DNA from: Limnoglobus roseus
GTDB lineage: Bacteria > Planctomycetota > Planctomycetia > Gemmatales > Gemmataceae
DNA length: 64,000 bases
NCBI RefSeq assembly: GCF_008254045.1
Contig: NZ_CP042425.1
Span: 6,572,001 to 6,636,000 of the forward strand
Reading direction: 5' to 3'
Both the position numbers and the translations under genes were made by a program. Shown in pieces: positions 26,829 through 34,968 of the stretch. Each line of letters starts with the position of its first letter. The stretch's first letter is position 1. Below the pieces are notes generated by a model. That model saw nothing but the letters and a program-made list of their open reading frames with translations, did not search any database and had not been told where the DNA came from.

Positions 26829-26956
26829 AGCTCAGAACACCCGGTCAGCGCAAGCAAAAGGCATCCGAGTAGGAACATGCCCGGAATCCAGAGCTGAAAT
26901 CGAATATGGCGGAGCTTGAACCTGCGGTGGTGCATATTCCGCAGAAGCCGGGTCAT
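26741..26956 (-). CDS. Small lipoprotein-like phage protein
   Basis: 71 residues. A basic N-terminus, hydrophobic helix and L-A-L-T-G-C-S lipobox predict a lipid-anchored peptide. It starts in a 4-base ATGA overlap with the Rz1-like gene, so it belongs to the lysis cluster. The C-terminal half overlaps the next gene in another frame. Function unknown; an accessory lysis or superinfection peptide is possible. Confidence 0.5.
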   Translation of the reverse strand: MTRLLRNMHHRRFKLRHIRFQLWIPGMFLLGCLLLALTGCSELCSQPNANQTCPHLLWSIPETSKASVSTI

Positions 26957-27330
26957 TTCTTAGCCCTTTCCCAGCTCGACAGGGCGTCGTGTCGGGCCTT
27001 GCACTCGCGGTACATTTGGGTCGTGGTGATGGTGTGCCTGAACAGGTCGCCCATCGTCACACCCCTGAAGGCGGGAAGCGGGTCACATGCCTGCGTTAAA
27101 TCCGCTGGCGGTACGACCCGCAATGGCGTCGTTGAGGAGCTGCACGCTGCCGTCAGGAAGCTTGCAAGAAGTAAACTCAGGATGCTTTTCAATGGTCTGC
27201 TCCGTCTTCGAGTTGATGTCGTGGGCGAGTTGGCGTTCAGTGGCGAGCTGTTTTTCGAGGTCGACAGCCCGGTCGTTCGCCTCCTGCTGGGCGGTTTGGG
27301 CGGCGGCGACCTGCTTTTGGTAGTCCTCAA
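26953..27330 (-). CDS. Rz1: Rz1-like outer-membrane spanin lipoprotein (o-spanin)
   Basis: The frame is 125 codons, mostly embedded in Rz in a different frame, the classic overlapping spanin arrangement. A hydrophobic stretch with L-T-A-A-C-S-S-S forms the lipobox, followed by a proline-containing segment and T-Q-A-C-D-P-L-P, typical of Rz1. The first 46 residues are Arg/Ser-rich shadow of Rz. The true start may be the TTG at 27192, directly before the signal peptide, giving about 79 residues. It works with Rz to fuse inner and outer membranes at lysis. Confidence 0.7.
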   Translation of the reverse strand: MRTTKSRSPPPKPPSRRRTTGLSTSKNSSPLNANSPTTSTRRRSRPLKSILSLLLASFLTAACSSSTTPLRVVPPADLTQACDPLPAFRGVTMGDLFRHTITTTQMYRECKARHDALSSWERAKK

Positions 27331-27430
27331 GCTGCGCGGCCTGAACGTACTTGCCTTTGACGTGCCAGCCGGTCGTGAAGCTGGCGAGCGTCCATCCGAG
27401 GACGATGACGATTTTCCACCACGGGGTCAT
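27083..27430 (-). CDS. Rz: Rz-like inner-membrane spanin (i-spanin)
   Basis: 115 residues from the ATG at 27430. One N-terminal membrane helix (W-W-K-I-V-I-V-L-G-W-T-L-A-S-F) is followed by a long coiled coil (Q-L-E-D-Y-Q-K-Q-V-A-A-A-Q-T-A) and an L-P-D-G-S-V-Q-L-L-N-D-A-I end, as in many phage Rz proteins. The start overlaps the upstream holin-like gene by 4 bases (ATGA). Its partner Rz1 lies within and past its 3' half. Confidence 0.75.
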   Translation of the reverse strand: MTPWWKIVIVLGWTLASFTTGWHVKGKYVQAAQLEDYQKQVAAAQTAQQEANDRAVDLEKQLATERQLAHDINSKTEQTIEKHPEFTSCKLPDGSVQLLNDAIAGRTASGFNAGM

Positions 27431-27624
27431 GGGCGTTGCTCCGGTGGACGTGGATCGCCAAGAACGACACCAAGGCATCCGCATCCAAGACCCGCGAACA
27501 CGATCCAGTGCTTGTATGGCTCATCGACGAGTGCTGCGGCACCCATGCATAGCGTTCCTATGGCTGCCCACGTCGCGGGCTTCTGAATGGCGGATTTTGG
27601 GCTTCGGTGGAGTCTCATAGGCAT
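27427..27624 (-). CDS. Small two-helix membrane protein, holin-like
   Basis: 65 residues with two hydrophobic segments (T-W-A-A-I-G-T-L-C-M-G-A-A-A-L and W-I-V-F-A-G-L-G-C-G-C-L-G-V-V-L) and a short turn. Its size, topology and ATGA overlap with Rz fit a holin or pinholin. Another candidate membrane protein lies beside the endolysin at 32 kb, so which one sets lysis timing is open. Confidence 0.5.
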   Translation of the reverse strand: MPMRLHRSPKSAIQKPATWAAIGTLCMGAAALVDEPYKHWIVFAGLGCGCLGVVLGDPRPPEQRP

Positions 27625-27675
27625 CCTTGCAAAGTGAGTTGCTGAAAAGTGATGTGCGCAGGCTTCTGTCGACCA

Positions 27676-28011
27676 TTACCCCCCGATCACGCGGTAGGGG
27701 ATGACGTTGCAGACGAAAGACTCCTCCAACGTCCGGCCTCCTAATGTGGTAATCGTGTTGGTCACGATGTATGAGGTGCCCGAAGCTCCGCTTCCGAGCC
27801 AGACGGTCGTGCTTGTCGCCGGGGTGCCGATGGTGGCCGCCGGAGAGTTGATCGTCATGCTGGGCGGCGTGACTTGCCAGACGCTCGTCGCGATGGTGTC
27901 GTTGCCCAGCCCGCGAGTTGACCAGTCGATCTGGACATCTTCGGTTTCGCCCGGCGTTTTCTCGACGACGGCGATTTGCCCTTGAGGCGTTTCTTGAATG
28001 CAGGTCGTCAT
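27676..28011 (-). CDS. Phage fibre-tail adaptor-like protein (Gp77-type)
   Basis: 111 residues. D-V-Q-I-D-W-S-T-R-G-L-G-N-D-T-I-A-T-S-V-W and T-Y-I-V-T-N-T-I-T-T-type beta strands match small beta-sandwich adaptor proteins that link fibres to the tail. It overlaps the large repeat-containing fibre gene by 4 bases, which supports a shared role at the tail tip. The name rests on pattern similarity. Confidence 0.6.
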   Translation of the reverse strand: MTTCIQETPQGQIAVVEKTPGETEDVQIDWSTRGLGNDTIATSVWQVTPPSMTINSPAATIGTPATSTTVWLGSGASGTSYIVTNTITTLGGRTLEESFVCNVIPYRVIGG

Positions 28012-30314
28012 AGGTTCCTCGTCTGCTTGGTTGCTTGCATAATTCGTATCTGCGATCTGGCTTGAACGCTACGGGTTTGGCTGTCGGTGCTGAGCAGCCT
28101 GTCCTGGCTTCCTGCGCCGAGCGACCTGTTCTGCCCGTCAGGGGACAGGTTCTTGTCCTGGGCGTTCGGATGCAGGATGCGCGACGGTGGCGGGGAGCTT
28201 GCGAGTGCGCTGGAGTACCCGTCGGTCAGCGACCACGATTCGATCAGGCTTGCGACGATTACCAGTTGCGGGAGCACCGTGTCTTCGGCGGTCGCGTTCT
28301 CCGCGAGGAATTGCTCGTAAACCGCTGCGGCCGTGATTGCGTCTGTGGCGGCAGTCGCCTCGCTGATCGCGGTTGAGATGACGTTCGAGGTGCTGGTGCT
28401 GTCCCCGGCAGTCACTGGCTCGCTGAGCAGCGCGCTGAAAGACAGCCCGGCGGTCAAGCCGTCTGTTGCCGTCAGGCTTCCGCTGTACGCGGCGTTGGCG
28501 GTGAGCACGCAACTGGAAGCGTCCGCGGCGGCAAGGCTGCAGGTGTATGCGGTTTGAAAGACCGCAGACGTGGCGGTCAAGTCGGTCGCGGTAGCGCCCT
28601 CGGCAAACGATGCGTTGGCGACCAGAATTGCTGCGTAAGACACGGACGCGACGACGGATTCGGCCAACGCTGCAGCGATGTTATCTGACCCGGCGAGGCT
28701 GTCACTTCCGAGTACGGCCGAACTGAGTGTGGCGTTCAACGTGGCTGCGGCAGAATAGGATTCCGAAGCCGAAGCTGCCTCGCTGATCGCAGGCGACAGG
28801 ATTGCTGTCGCGGCAAGGCTGTCGGAACCGGTGATGGCGTTTGAAAAGGCTGGGGCGAAAGTCGCGACCGCTGTAATGGAGTCGTTGCCGATGACGGTGT
28901 CGGATGTCGTTCCGCTGATGAGTAGCCCGCCGCTGGCGATGTCGGTCGCCGCAACGGATTCAGAAATGGTCTGCGTGATCGTCACGCCCGCTGAGAGCGC
29001 ATCAGCTCCGGTCGCGGCTTCACTCAAGCTGGGGTTCAAGGTCGCGGAAGCGCCTTCGATGTCGGCCGCGGATACCGTTTCTGTGAACGCTGGGCGGGCA
29101 GTTGCGGCGACGGCTTGGGTGTCGCTGCCCGTGACCGCTTCGACAATAGCGGGATTAGCCGTGAGCGTCAGGGAAATGGAGTCGCTCGACGTGACCGCTT
29201 CGGAAAACGACGGGGTTGCGGTCAGCACGACAGAGCTTGAATCGGCAGCCGTCGCTGCCTCAGAGACGGTGACGTTGTAGGTGGTTCCGCCAGTTCCAAA
29301 TTCAAAGACTTCGTAAGAGGCCGTTAAGGTGCTGGTTGTCGAGCTACGTGAAACGGTTAATGTGGTGGAGTTCGTAAGAGTGATTCTGGGGCGTGTAATA
29401 TCAAGATTTGCCCCAGTGAGCGGCGTGGAGTACTGCAGGTTGTTCGCGACGGCCATCGTCGTAGTAACGCTAGAAATGGTCGCGGTATTGCTCGTAACAG
29501 ATGTGAGAACAACGGTGCCACGCTGCACGCTGCTCTTAAGCACCCCAGAAGCGAACTCAACTACCCAGAAGTTGTAGTTTGAAGTTACCGCGCTAGAGGT
29601 ATTTGTCGTAAGTGTGACTGTCGTGCTATTGGTAAGTGTAGCGCGCTGGCGACCTTGGGCCGAGTTATTGCTGCTGGTGTTGCTTCCTGCGTGAATCAGG
29701 ATTGAATTGCTAGTGTTTACGCTAGTGATAGTCTGTGTAGTTGTGCCCGTCGTAGCCGTTGTCGCGCTGTAACCTTGGACATTCGAGGCCAAAGCGCCCG
29801 TAGCAAATTCTAAAACAAGATATCCAACTGTTACTGTGCCGGATATGCCAGCTTGTCTTGCGGCGGTAAGAGTAGTTCCCGATATGGAAAGCAGCGGATC
29901 AAGACCACTGGAGGATATCGCAGTTGCAGATGTGGTAAATCCTAGCGAATGCAAGATGGTCGTATTTGCAGAAGTAGACGCGACGGTGGCGGTGTTGCTT
30001 GCAGTCGAACTGGCTATAACGATGGTGCCCATTTGGACACTCGTCACCAGACTCGATGTCGCATCAACAACTGCGAGGTCAACAGTAACGGTCTGGGTAG
30101 CGCTCGCTGTGTCACGATAAGCAGTCACAGTTGTGCTGTTGGTCAGCTCCACTCGTGGACAGCCTTGCGCAGGGTTGGTACTTTGCTGCGTACCGAACCC
30201 GTTGAAGAAAATCAGCGCGTTTGCACCTACCGAACTGATCGTAGCCGTGGCACTGGTCGCGTTGACCGGGATCGTGATCGTGACTTGTTGAACGCTGTTG
30301 ACGTAGGTCGTCAT
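28008..30314 (-). CDS. Large repeat-containing phage fibre protein
   Basis: 768 residues. Residues 1-350 are beta-rich, with several copies of a T-L-T-N-S-T-T-V-T strand. Residues 351-710 are 18 tandem repeats of exactly 20 residues (consensus S-E-a-v-t-g-s-D-s-l-s-a-x-a-t-l-x-x-x-i). Residues 711-768 are six 9-residue units of the form x-(R/K)-x-(L/I/M/V)-x4-Q. This is a shaft-like architecture, probably trimeric, between the tail adaptor and a small downstream protein. It likely reaches the host surface. Base composition is more AT-rich at 29.3-30.3 kb than in the neighbours, suggesting recent exchange of the N-terminal part. Confidence 0.7.
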   Translation of the reverse strand: MTTYVNSVQQVTITIPVNATSATATISSVGANALIFFNGFGTQQSTNPAQGCPRVELTNSTTVTAYRDTASATQTVTVDLAVVDATSSLVTSVQMGTIVIASSTASNTATVASTSANTTILHSLGFTTSATAISSSGLDPLLSISGTTLTAARQAGISGTVTVGYLVLEFATGALASNVQGYSATTATTGTTTQTITSVNTSNSILIHAGSNTSSNNSAQGRQRATLTNSTTVTLTTNTSSAVTSNYNFWVVEFASGVLKSSVQRGTVVLTSVTSNTATISSVTTTMAVANNLQYSTPLTGANLDITRPRITLTNSTTLTVSRSSTTSTLTASYEVFEFGTGGTTYNVTVSEAATAADSSSVVLTATPSFSEAVTSSDSISLTLTANPAIVEAVTGSDTQAVAATARPAFTETVSAADIEGASATLNPSLSEAATGADALSAGVTITQTISESVAATDIASGGLLISGTTSDTVIGNDSITAVATFAPAFSNAITGSDSLAATAILSPAISEAASASESYSAAATLNATLSSAVLGSDSLAGSDNIAAALAESVVASVSYAAILVANASFAEGATATDLTATSAVFQTAYTCSLAAADASSCVLTANAAYSGSLTATDGLTAGLSFSALLSEPVTAGDSTSTSNVISTAISEATAATDAITAAAVYEQFLAENATAEDTVLPQLVIVASLIESWSLTDGYSSALASSPPPSRILHPNAQDKNLSPDGQNRSLGAGSQDRLLSTDSQTRSVQARSQIRIMQATKQTRNL
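28185..29264 (-). repeat. Eighteen in-frame 60-bp repeats in the fibre gene
   Basis: The encoded protein can be cut into 18 blocks of exactly 20 residues with no insertions, most with Glu near position 2 and Asp/Glu at position 8. DNA identity between blocks is low, so selection on protein shape keeps the periodicity. Confidence 0.8.
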
Positions 30315-30317
30315 CGA

Positions 30318-30503
30318 CTACTCCGTTGGCGGCGCGTCCACCAGTTGCCTCGTTGTGGTATCGACCATCTTTCCTTCAGTGCTTGCCCACTCAGGCAGTT
30401 CGAGTTGCCAGCGGGTCACGTTGTCCACCACGGGCGGTTCCGCCGCCCCGGCGACGGTGGCGAGGATAAACCCGCCCGCATCGTACTGGATGAAGAAAGC
30501 CAT
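30318..30503 (-). CDS. Small phage tail-region protein
   Basis: 61 residues, soluble, beginning M-A-F-F-I-Q-Y-D-A-G-G-F-I and containing a W-Q-L-E-L-P-E-W segment. It lies 3 bases before the fibre gene, so the two are co-translated. Similar short proteins sit beside tail-fibre genes in other phages. No function known. Confidence 0.6.
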   Translation of the reverse strand: MAFFIQYDAGGFILATVAGAAEPPVVDNVTRWQLELPEWASTEGKMVDTTTRQLVDAPPTE

Positions 30504-30523
30504 CTATCCGCCCGCGCTTTGAG

Positions 30524-30775
30524 TTACGCTTTGAGAAGCTGGGCTTCGGAGAATTCGCGAACCGCGAGAGCCACGACGGAGTACGAGGCTTCTCCTGCCT
30601 CGTCCTTCGTGATGCCCACGACCTTGCCCTTCACGCCGTCGGGAAGAATCACTTCCTCCCCTTCGCTGAAGGCAAATGGCGGCTTTCTGACTGGGTGTTC
30701 GGGATCGAAGGTGGATTCGACAGGGGCATCTGCTGGTTGTGCGGCGACGGTTTCGGTGGTTTGATCTTCGGTCAT
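30524..30775 (-). CDS. Small acidic phage protein with SH3-like segment
   Basis: 83 residues from the ATG at 30775; the frame is open upstream, but only this part is protein-like. An acidic, Thr/Ala-rich N-terminus precedes G-E-E-V-I-L-P-D-G-V-K-G-K-V-V-G-I, which resembles an SH3-like barrel. Located among fibre genes; role unknown. Confidence 0.6.
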   Translation of the reverse strand: MTEDQTTETVAAQPADAPVESTFDPEHPVRKPPFAFSEGEEVILPDGVKGKVVGITKDEAGEASYSVVALAVREFSEAQLLKA

Positions 30776-30804
30776 GGCGGTTCTCCTTGCTTGGCTTTGG
30801 CGTG

Positions 30805-31350
30805 TTACGAGACGGAAACGGTCGGGGTGACGTTCAGGGTGTCGCCACTCGCAACGGTTCGAGACGAGGCGAAGTCGCCCGCGCTGTAGAGCGTCCCGGA
30901 GGTGCCGGTGTTGACCGAGGACAGGAACGCCCCGGCGACAGTGGCGCTCGCGTTGATCGTGTAGGAGACGGCGGTGGCGGTGTTCGACCCCGAGGAGGTG
31001 GTGCCGAACGAGATAGCCGGGCGGTTGCCCGAGTACGGCGTGACTTCCGCCCAGCCTGCGTGTGAGGCGAGGGTGTCGCCGACAACGGCGGTGCCGGTGC
31101 CCTTCAGGCCGAGATACCACGCTGCGGTATAGGCCGACCCCTTGAAATACTTGTCCACGATGTCGGTCTTGCCGACCGTGGTGACGAGGTTGTGGATGGT
31201 TTCGCGCCACTTCTCTTTGCCGTCCGGACCGATGCACACCAAGTCGTAGCTGAAGGCGGGCGGGTTCATCCCTTCGTCGATGGCGGGGTTCATTACGGCC
31301 CCGGCACCCATGCCGTCGTGAATGGTGGTGCGCTCGGTCAAGTCGGTCAT
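30805..31350 (-). CDS. Phage structural protein, tail/fibre region
   Basis: 181 residues from the ATG at 31350. W-R-E-T-I-H-N-L-V-T-T-V-G-K and later beta-strand repeats (S-Y-T-I-N-A-S-A-T-V-A-G) match a group of phage structural proteins of unknown function found near fibres. A final T-S-G-T-L-Y-S-A-G-D-F region suggests a beta-sandwich. It is downstream of the endolysin by 11 bases. Confidence 0.62.
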   Translation of the reverse strand: MTDLTERTTIHDGMGAGAVMNPAIDEGMNPPAFSYDLVCIGPDGKEKWRETIHNLVTTVGKTDIVDKYFKGSAYTAAWYLGLKGTGTAVVGDTLASHAGWAEVTPYSGNRPAISFGTTSSGSNTATAVSYTINASATVAGAFLSSVNTGTSGTLYSAGDFASSRTVASGDTLNVTPTVSVS

Positions 31351-31361
31351 AGAGTCTCCTA

Positions 31362-31763
31362 TTAGCTGATGTCGTTGAAAAAGAGGTGGTGGCCCTCCGT
31401 GAAGCACGGGGTTTTGCCGACGGCCCACGGTGGGACGCGGGGCATGCGGCGGTCGTAGTAATGGGTTGCGCCCTGCGTGCGGTCCGGCAGCGTGCCAGCC
31501 ACGGCCTTCTCGGCGATGGCTACGGCTTGTGCGAAGACCGGATCGGCGACCGTGACGGATTTGAGTTTCGGCAGGTTGGGGTCGTTGGCGTTCCAGCAGG
31601 AGAACTGCCACGGCTTCAGGCATACTTCCTCGACCGTGCTTCCCCACCAGCGAGGCTTGGCCACGCGGTTCATGATGCAGCAGGCCACGTCTTCCATGCC
31701 GGGCTTCCCTTCCCCGCGGGCCTCGCCCCAGATCGTCCGCGCGAGCGTGTCGGCGGCGGTCAT
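31362..31763 (-). CDS. Endolysin: SleB-like cell-wall hydrolase
   Basis: 133 residues. T-I-W-G-E-A-R-G-E-G (catalytic Glu14), V-A-C-C-I-M-N-R-V and a late A-T-H-Y-Y region are the signature of the Hydrolase_2/SleB lytic transglycosylase fold, which cuts the glycan backbone. No signal peptide, so a holin should release it. It overlaps the next upstream gene (a membrane peptide) by 4 bases. Confidence 0.82.
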   Translation of the reverse strand: MTAADTLARTIWGEARGEGKPGMEDVACCIMNRVAKPRWWGSTVEEVCLKPWQFSCWNANDPNLPKLKSVTVADPVFAQAVAIAEKAVAGTLPDRTQGATHYYDRRMPRVPPWAVGKTPCFTEGHHLFFNDIS

Positions 31764-31984
31764 CGGCTACTCTTTCCGAGGAAGGCATCGTGCAGATCAT
31801 CTACCTTCTGCTCGATGCGCACGACCGTCATCCGGACGCTATTGCTGTCGCCCTCAAGCTTGGCAATTCGCCCTTCGTAGCCGGAGATGTTGGCTGACAC
31901 GATTCCTGCCGTGAACGCCATCGAGATGAGCAAAGCGATGAGGTGAAAGAAGGGACTTATCTTGCGCCAGACACGTTGAACCAT
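31760..31984 (-). CDS. Membrane-anchored coiled-coil peptide of the lysis cassette
   Basis: 74 residues from the ATG at 31984. One membrane helix (L-I-A-L-L-I-S-M-A-F-T-A-G-I-V) is followed by a heptad-like coiled coil (R-I-A-K-L-E-G-D-S-N-S-V-R-M). It sits between a multi-helix membrane protein and the endolysin. It could be a holin partner or a hemolysin XhlA-like peptide. Confidence 0.6.
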   Translation of the reverse strand: MVQRVWRKISPFFHLIALLISMAFTAGIVSANISGYEGRIAKLEGDSNSVRMTVVRIEQKVDDLHDAFLGKSSR

Positions 31985-31992
31985 ACTACTCC

Positions 31993-32565
31993 TTATGCCG
32001 TAACTGAGTTGAATATAAGATTGCTGATTATCACCCCGGTGGTCGTCTCGGCGATTACGCCAGCCCACTTCTGGCTGATCTTGCCACCGGCGTAGTACGG
32101 GAGGCCGAGAAGAAGCGTGAAACACGCCAGCCATGCCCGCTCAGGATGCCCGGTCAGAAATGCCAGCCCGACGATGCACGGGGCGATCATCGCTTGACGC
32201 AGACCCATCGCCACGGTTCCCCAGCGCTTGCGCTGTTCGAAAGTGTCCGTGGGCAGGTTGAGCTTGCTCATCAGCCAGTCAACTGGCTTCAACGAGCCGC
32301 CGGAGGCGTCGATAATGCCGTGGATGGCTGCGAAGTATTTGCCCCACCCCCAGATTTCCCAGAAGGCGAGCGTGGCCGATGTCCACCAGAAGACCTGTAA
32401 CAGATGGAGGTCGTCACCACCCGCGACAAGTGCAGTGGCCGCCGCCATTCCAGCCGTGGCAAGTGCCCGAGCTTCATTGGTCGAGGTGAGGTAGCCGAAG
32501 AACTTGCTGCCGCGCGCCCGGTTAAGGACGGCGAACGTGAGGCCGAAGGCGATCTGTTCGATCAC
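31993..32565 (-). CDS. Multi-helix phage membrane protein, possible holin
   Basis: 190 residues with about four hydrophobic helices (for example L-A-T-A-G-M-A-A-A-T-A-L-V-A, F-W-W-T-S-A-T-L-A-F-W-E-I-W and A-P-C-I-V-G-L-A-F-L). The place directly before a coiled-coil membrane peptide and the endolysin fits a holin, though 190 residues is long for one. It starts 3 bases after the fibre gene. Confidence 0.55.
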   Translation of the reverse strand: MIEQIAFGLTFAVLNRARGSKFFGYLTSTNEARALATAGMAAATALVAGGDDLHLLQVFWWTSATLAFWEIWGWGKYFAAIHGIIDASGGSLKPVDWLMSKLNLPTDTFEQRKRWGTVAMGLRQAMIAPCIVGLAFLTGHPERAWLACFTLLLGLPYYAGGKISQKWAGVIAETTTGVIISNLIFNSVTA

Positions 32566-32568
32566 GGC

Positions 32569-34281
32569 CTACCTGCTAGTCACGATGTTCAGGTTGCCGC
32601 CTGTCGAGAAAGTGTTGGTAGACCCGCTGGTCGCCTGAGAGAGCACAGTCACATAGTGAACGCCCTCGGAAAGTGTGTTCGTGACGTAAGAGTTGGATAG
32701 GGTGTCGCCGTTCGTTGAAAATGCGGGTATCTTCTGAGTAGTGAACCCTGACACCACGCTCGTCGAGTCGATGCCGAAGCCGACAAAGCTTGCAGCAATC
32801 GGGCTGACTTGAACAATCTGGTTTGTAGCCGCGTTGATGATCTCGTTCGCCCATGTCACGATATTGCAGCGGATTTCGCTATTTGGCTCGCCCACGCTGG
32901 TGCTGCTGTAGGTGCGGTTGGTGGAGTAGGCCGATGTCGCCATTACGCCCCTGTCGTTAAACCAACTGCGGACGTACCGCTTCGTGGCGGTGTCTGCGAA
33001 GGCTGGGCCGGTGTCGATGTATGCCATGCCGACGAGCGTGCGGGTTGAGTCGCCCGATTTGATCGTCACGCCTGTCGTGGTGTCAGTCGCGTATGCGGTG
33101 GCACTGGCTTCCAGCGTCATCACGCCGCTGCTCATGTAGGCGTAGATGTAGTAAAGCGTCGAGGGAGTCAGCGATACGGGCGTTGTTGGTGACAGCGAGA
33201 CCCCTGCCGACGGAACCGTCTGGGGCACGCCGTTGATGGCCAACTTGTTGCCGTTGAGCGGCGATAGGACGAGGTTCGTGCTGACCTTCGCTAGCTTGCA
33301 CTGGCCGTGGTTCAGGAGTGCCCCGTCCGCAGGGACGCTTTGCAGCACCCAGTACGTGCCGTCGTGAGCAAACGTGTAGACGCCGTTCGCTTTCAGTGCG
33401 TTCTGGCGGATCGGATTGCCATCCGGGCCGTTGGCCTGCACGTTGCCGAGGCTGTTGGTGTTAATCACGGTGTTTCCGGTGCCGCTGTTCGCGTTGGCGA
33501 CCTTCACCCTGATCTGCATCCCTGTTGTCAGTGCCGCTGGGATCGGACTGAGCGCGATGGTGATCGTGTTCGGCGTGCCGCTGGTGTCCACGGCGTAGGT
33601 TGATGCGCCGCTCTGAACGGTTGGCAGGAATCCGGTGAGCTTTGGGTTAATGAACGGCGCGGTGGCGAGCGTCGCGATGTTCCCGCTTGTGACCGTGGAT
33701 TGGCCGTTGGCGACGGTCACGGAATAGAGCCCGGTGAATCCGGCATCTGGCGACGGCGTGACTTGCGTGCCCGTCGTGGCCGAGATGCCCGCCTTAACCT
33801 GAACGAGGCAGACGCCTTTGCGCACGGTGTTCTGGGAGACGCCGGTGTTGTTCGGGCCGCTGTAAGCGACGGCGGGGTTCGAGGCGTTGTAGTACGGGAG
33901 CACGGCCGAACCGCTGTCGGTGTCCTGGTAGGCCACCTGCACGAGGTAGTTGATCGACTGGCCGGAAGTTACCGGGGCGGGGCAGTTCAGAACCGTCGTG
34001 GCGAGCACGATTCCCTGCTTGATGATCTGGTCAGTGGTGTCGGCGGCGAGGCTGCCGTAGGCTGTTCCGTCCACGTTCTGCTGGCTGTAGATCGCTCCTG
34101 CCGCGACGTTCACGGCCAAGCTTGCCGGGCTGGTTGGGGTGCAGGCGAGCCCGTCCACATAGGTGCCGGTGCCGAGGATTGCCTGTAGGGCGTACCCGAG
34201 GCCGACCATCGTGTTGCGGTTTTGCAAAAGCTGGTCGGTGTCCTGCGGAATTGCACCGGTGTACATGATCTGTCTATCCAT
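32569..34281 (-). CDS. Phage tail fibre protein
   Basis: 570 residues. The N-terminal part (Y-T-G-A-I-P-Q-D-T-D-Q-L-L-Q-N-R-N-T-M) is a tail-attachment segment seen in many myovirus fibres. A beta-rich shaft and an H-D-G-T-Y-W-V-L-Q segment follow. The final 120 residues, rich in Thr/Ser/Asn, probably form the receptor-binding tip. It follows the P2 gpI-like gene by 17 bases, the usual baseplate-then-fibre order. Confidence 0.75.
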   Translation of the reverse strand: MDRQIMYTGAIPQDTDQLLQNRNTMVGLGYALQAILGTGTYVDGLACTPTSPASLAVNVAAGAIYSQQNVDGTAYGSLAADTTDQIIKQGIVLATTVLNCPAPVTSGQSINYLVQVAYQDTDSGSAVLPYYNASNPAVAYSGPNNTGVSQNTVRKGVCLVQVKAGISATTGTQVTPSPDAGFTGLYSVTVANGQSTVTSGNIATLATAPFINPKLTGFLPTVQSGASTYAVDTSGTPNTITIALSPIPAALTTGMQIRVKVANANSGTGNTVINTNSLGNVQANGPDGNPIRQNALKANGVYTFAHDGTYWVLQSVPADGALLNHGQCKLAKVSTNLVLSPLNGNKLAINGVPQTVPSAGVSLSPTTPVSLTPSTLYYIYAYMSSGVMTLEASATAYATDTTTGVTIKSGDSTRTLVGMAYIDTGPAFADTATKRYVRSWFNDRGVMATSAYSTNRTYSSTSVGEPNSEIRCNIVTWANEIINAATNQIVQVSPIAASFVGFGIDSTSVVSGFTTQKIPAFSTNGDTLSNSYVTNTLSEGVHYVTVLSQATSGSTNTFSTGGNLNIVTSR

Positions 34282-34298
34282 TCAATTCTCCTGATCCG

Positions 34299-34964
34299 TT
34301 AGCTGGAAACTCGTGTCCAGATGATTGTGCCGACGGGCTTAACGCCGTCGATCGCTGCGTAAATGTCCGCATCGGTTACCGCTCCCAGAACGAGACTTGG
34401 GTTCGCGTATTCGATCTGGCTGGCCGTGCCATATGCACCGTGAGGGTCGCCGTAGCCCGCGATGAACGGGATGCCCTGCCCAGTGGGGCGGTACGCAACG
34501 ACGAAAGCCTGAAACGGCAGTTGCAGCGAGCCGTAAGCCCCAGCAACCCCGTAGCCCATCGTGTTCGTGCCGTAGGCCCCGGTGTCAGCAGGTCGCGCGG
34601 GTTCGAACACCCACGGCGTGCGGCCCGTCAGGATTTCGAGCGCCCGGATCAGCCCGTGCCGCGTCGCCTTTTCGGGAAACAGGGCGGCGAGGATGCGGGA
34701 GCGGAAGGGTGAGTCCATCTCCTGCGTCTTCCTCGGCAGACCGGAGCCGAAGAAGTCGAATGAGATCATGTCGAGGAAGCCATCCGTCGCGGTAGAGATC
34801 CTCGTTTGGAGCCTTGCGTAGCTGGCCAGCCCGTAGACGGACGACAGTGCCCAGCCGATGCCGTTCAGCACCCCGTCGAGGATCGGCGTGCTGTCGCGGA
34901 ACCAGCCGTTCGGCAGGAGTGCCTTCAGCCGGGTAACGATGTCGCCTTGGGTGCCAGTGGTCAT
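34299..34964 (-). CDS. Tail/baseplate protein in the P2 gpI / Mu gp48 position
   Basis: 221 residues. L-K-A-L-L-P-N-G-W-F and an early helical domain precede a Gly/Tyr-rich region (G-Y-G-V-A-G-A-Y-G-S-L). It directly follows the baseplate J gene and precedes the fibre, the place of gpI/gp48, which joins fibres to the baseplate wedge. Family is inferred from position and general character. Confidence 0.65.
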   Translation of the reverse strand: MTTGTQGDIVTRLKALLPNGWFRDSTPILDGVLNGIGWALSSVYGLASYARLQTRISTATDGFLDMISFDFFGSGLPRKTQEMDSPFRSRILAALFPEKATRHGLIRALEILTGRTPWVFEPARPADTGAYGTNTMGYGVAGAYGSLQLPFQAFVVAYRPTGQGIPFIAGYGDPHGAYGTASQIEYANPSLVLGAVTDADIYAAIDGVKPVGTIIWTRVSS

Positions 34965-34968
34965 GCGG

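Noticed and set aside
26295..26897. 200-codon plus-strand frame at the phage edge
   Set aside because: Covers a terminator and a second hairpin, lacks protein-like composition and opposes likely leftward genes.
28185..29264. CRISPR or DNA-level tandem repeat
   Set aside because: The 60-bp units are conserved at protein level only; there are no identical repeats with spacers. No CRISPR array was seen anywhere.
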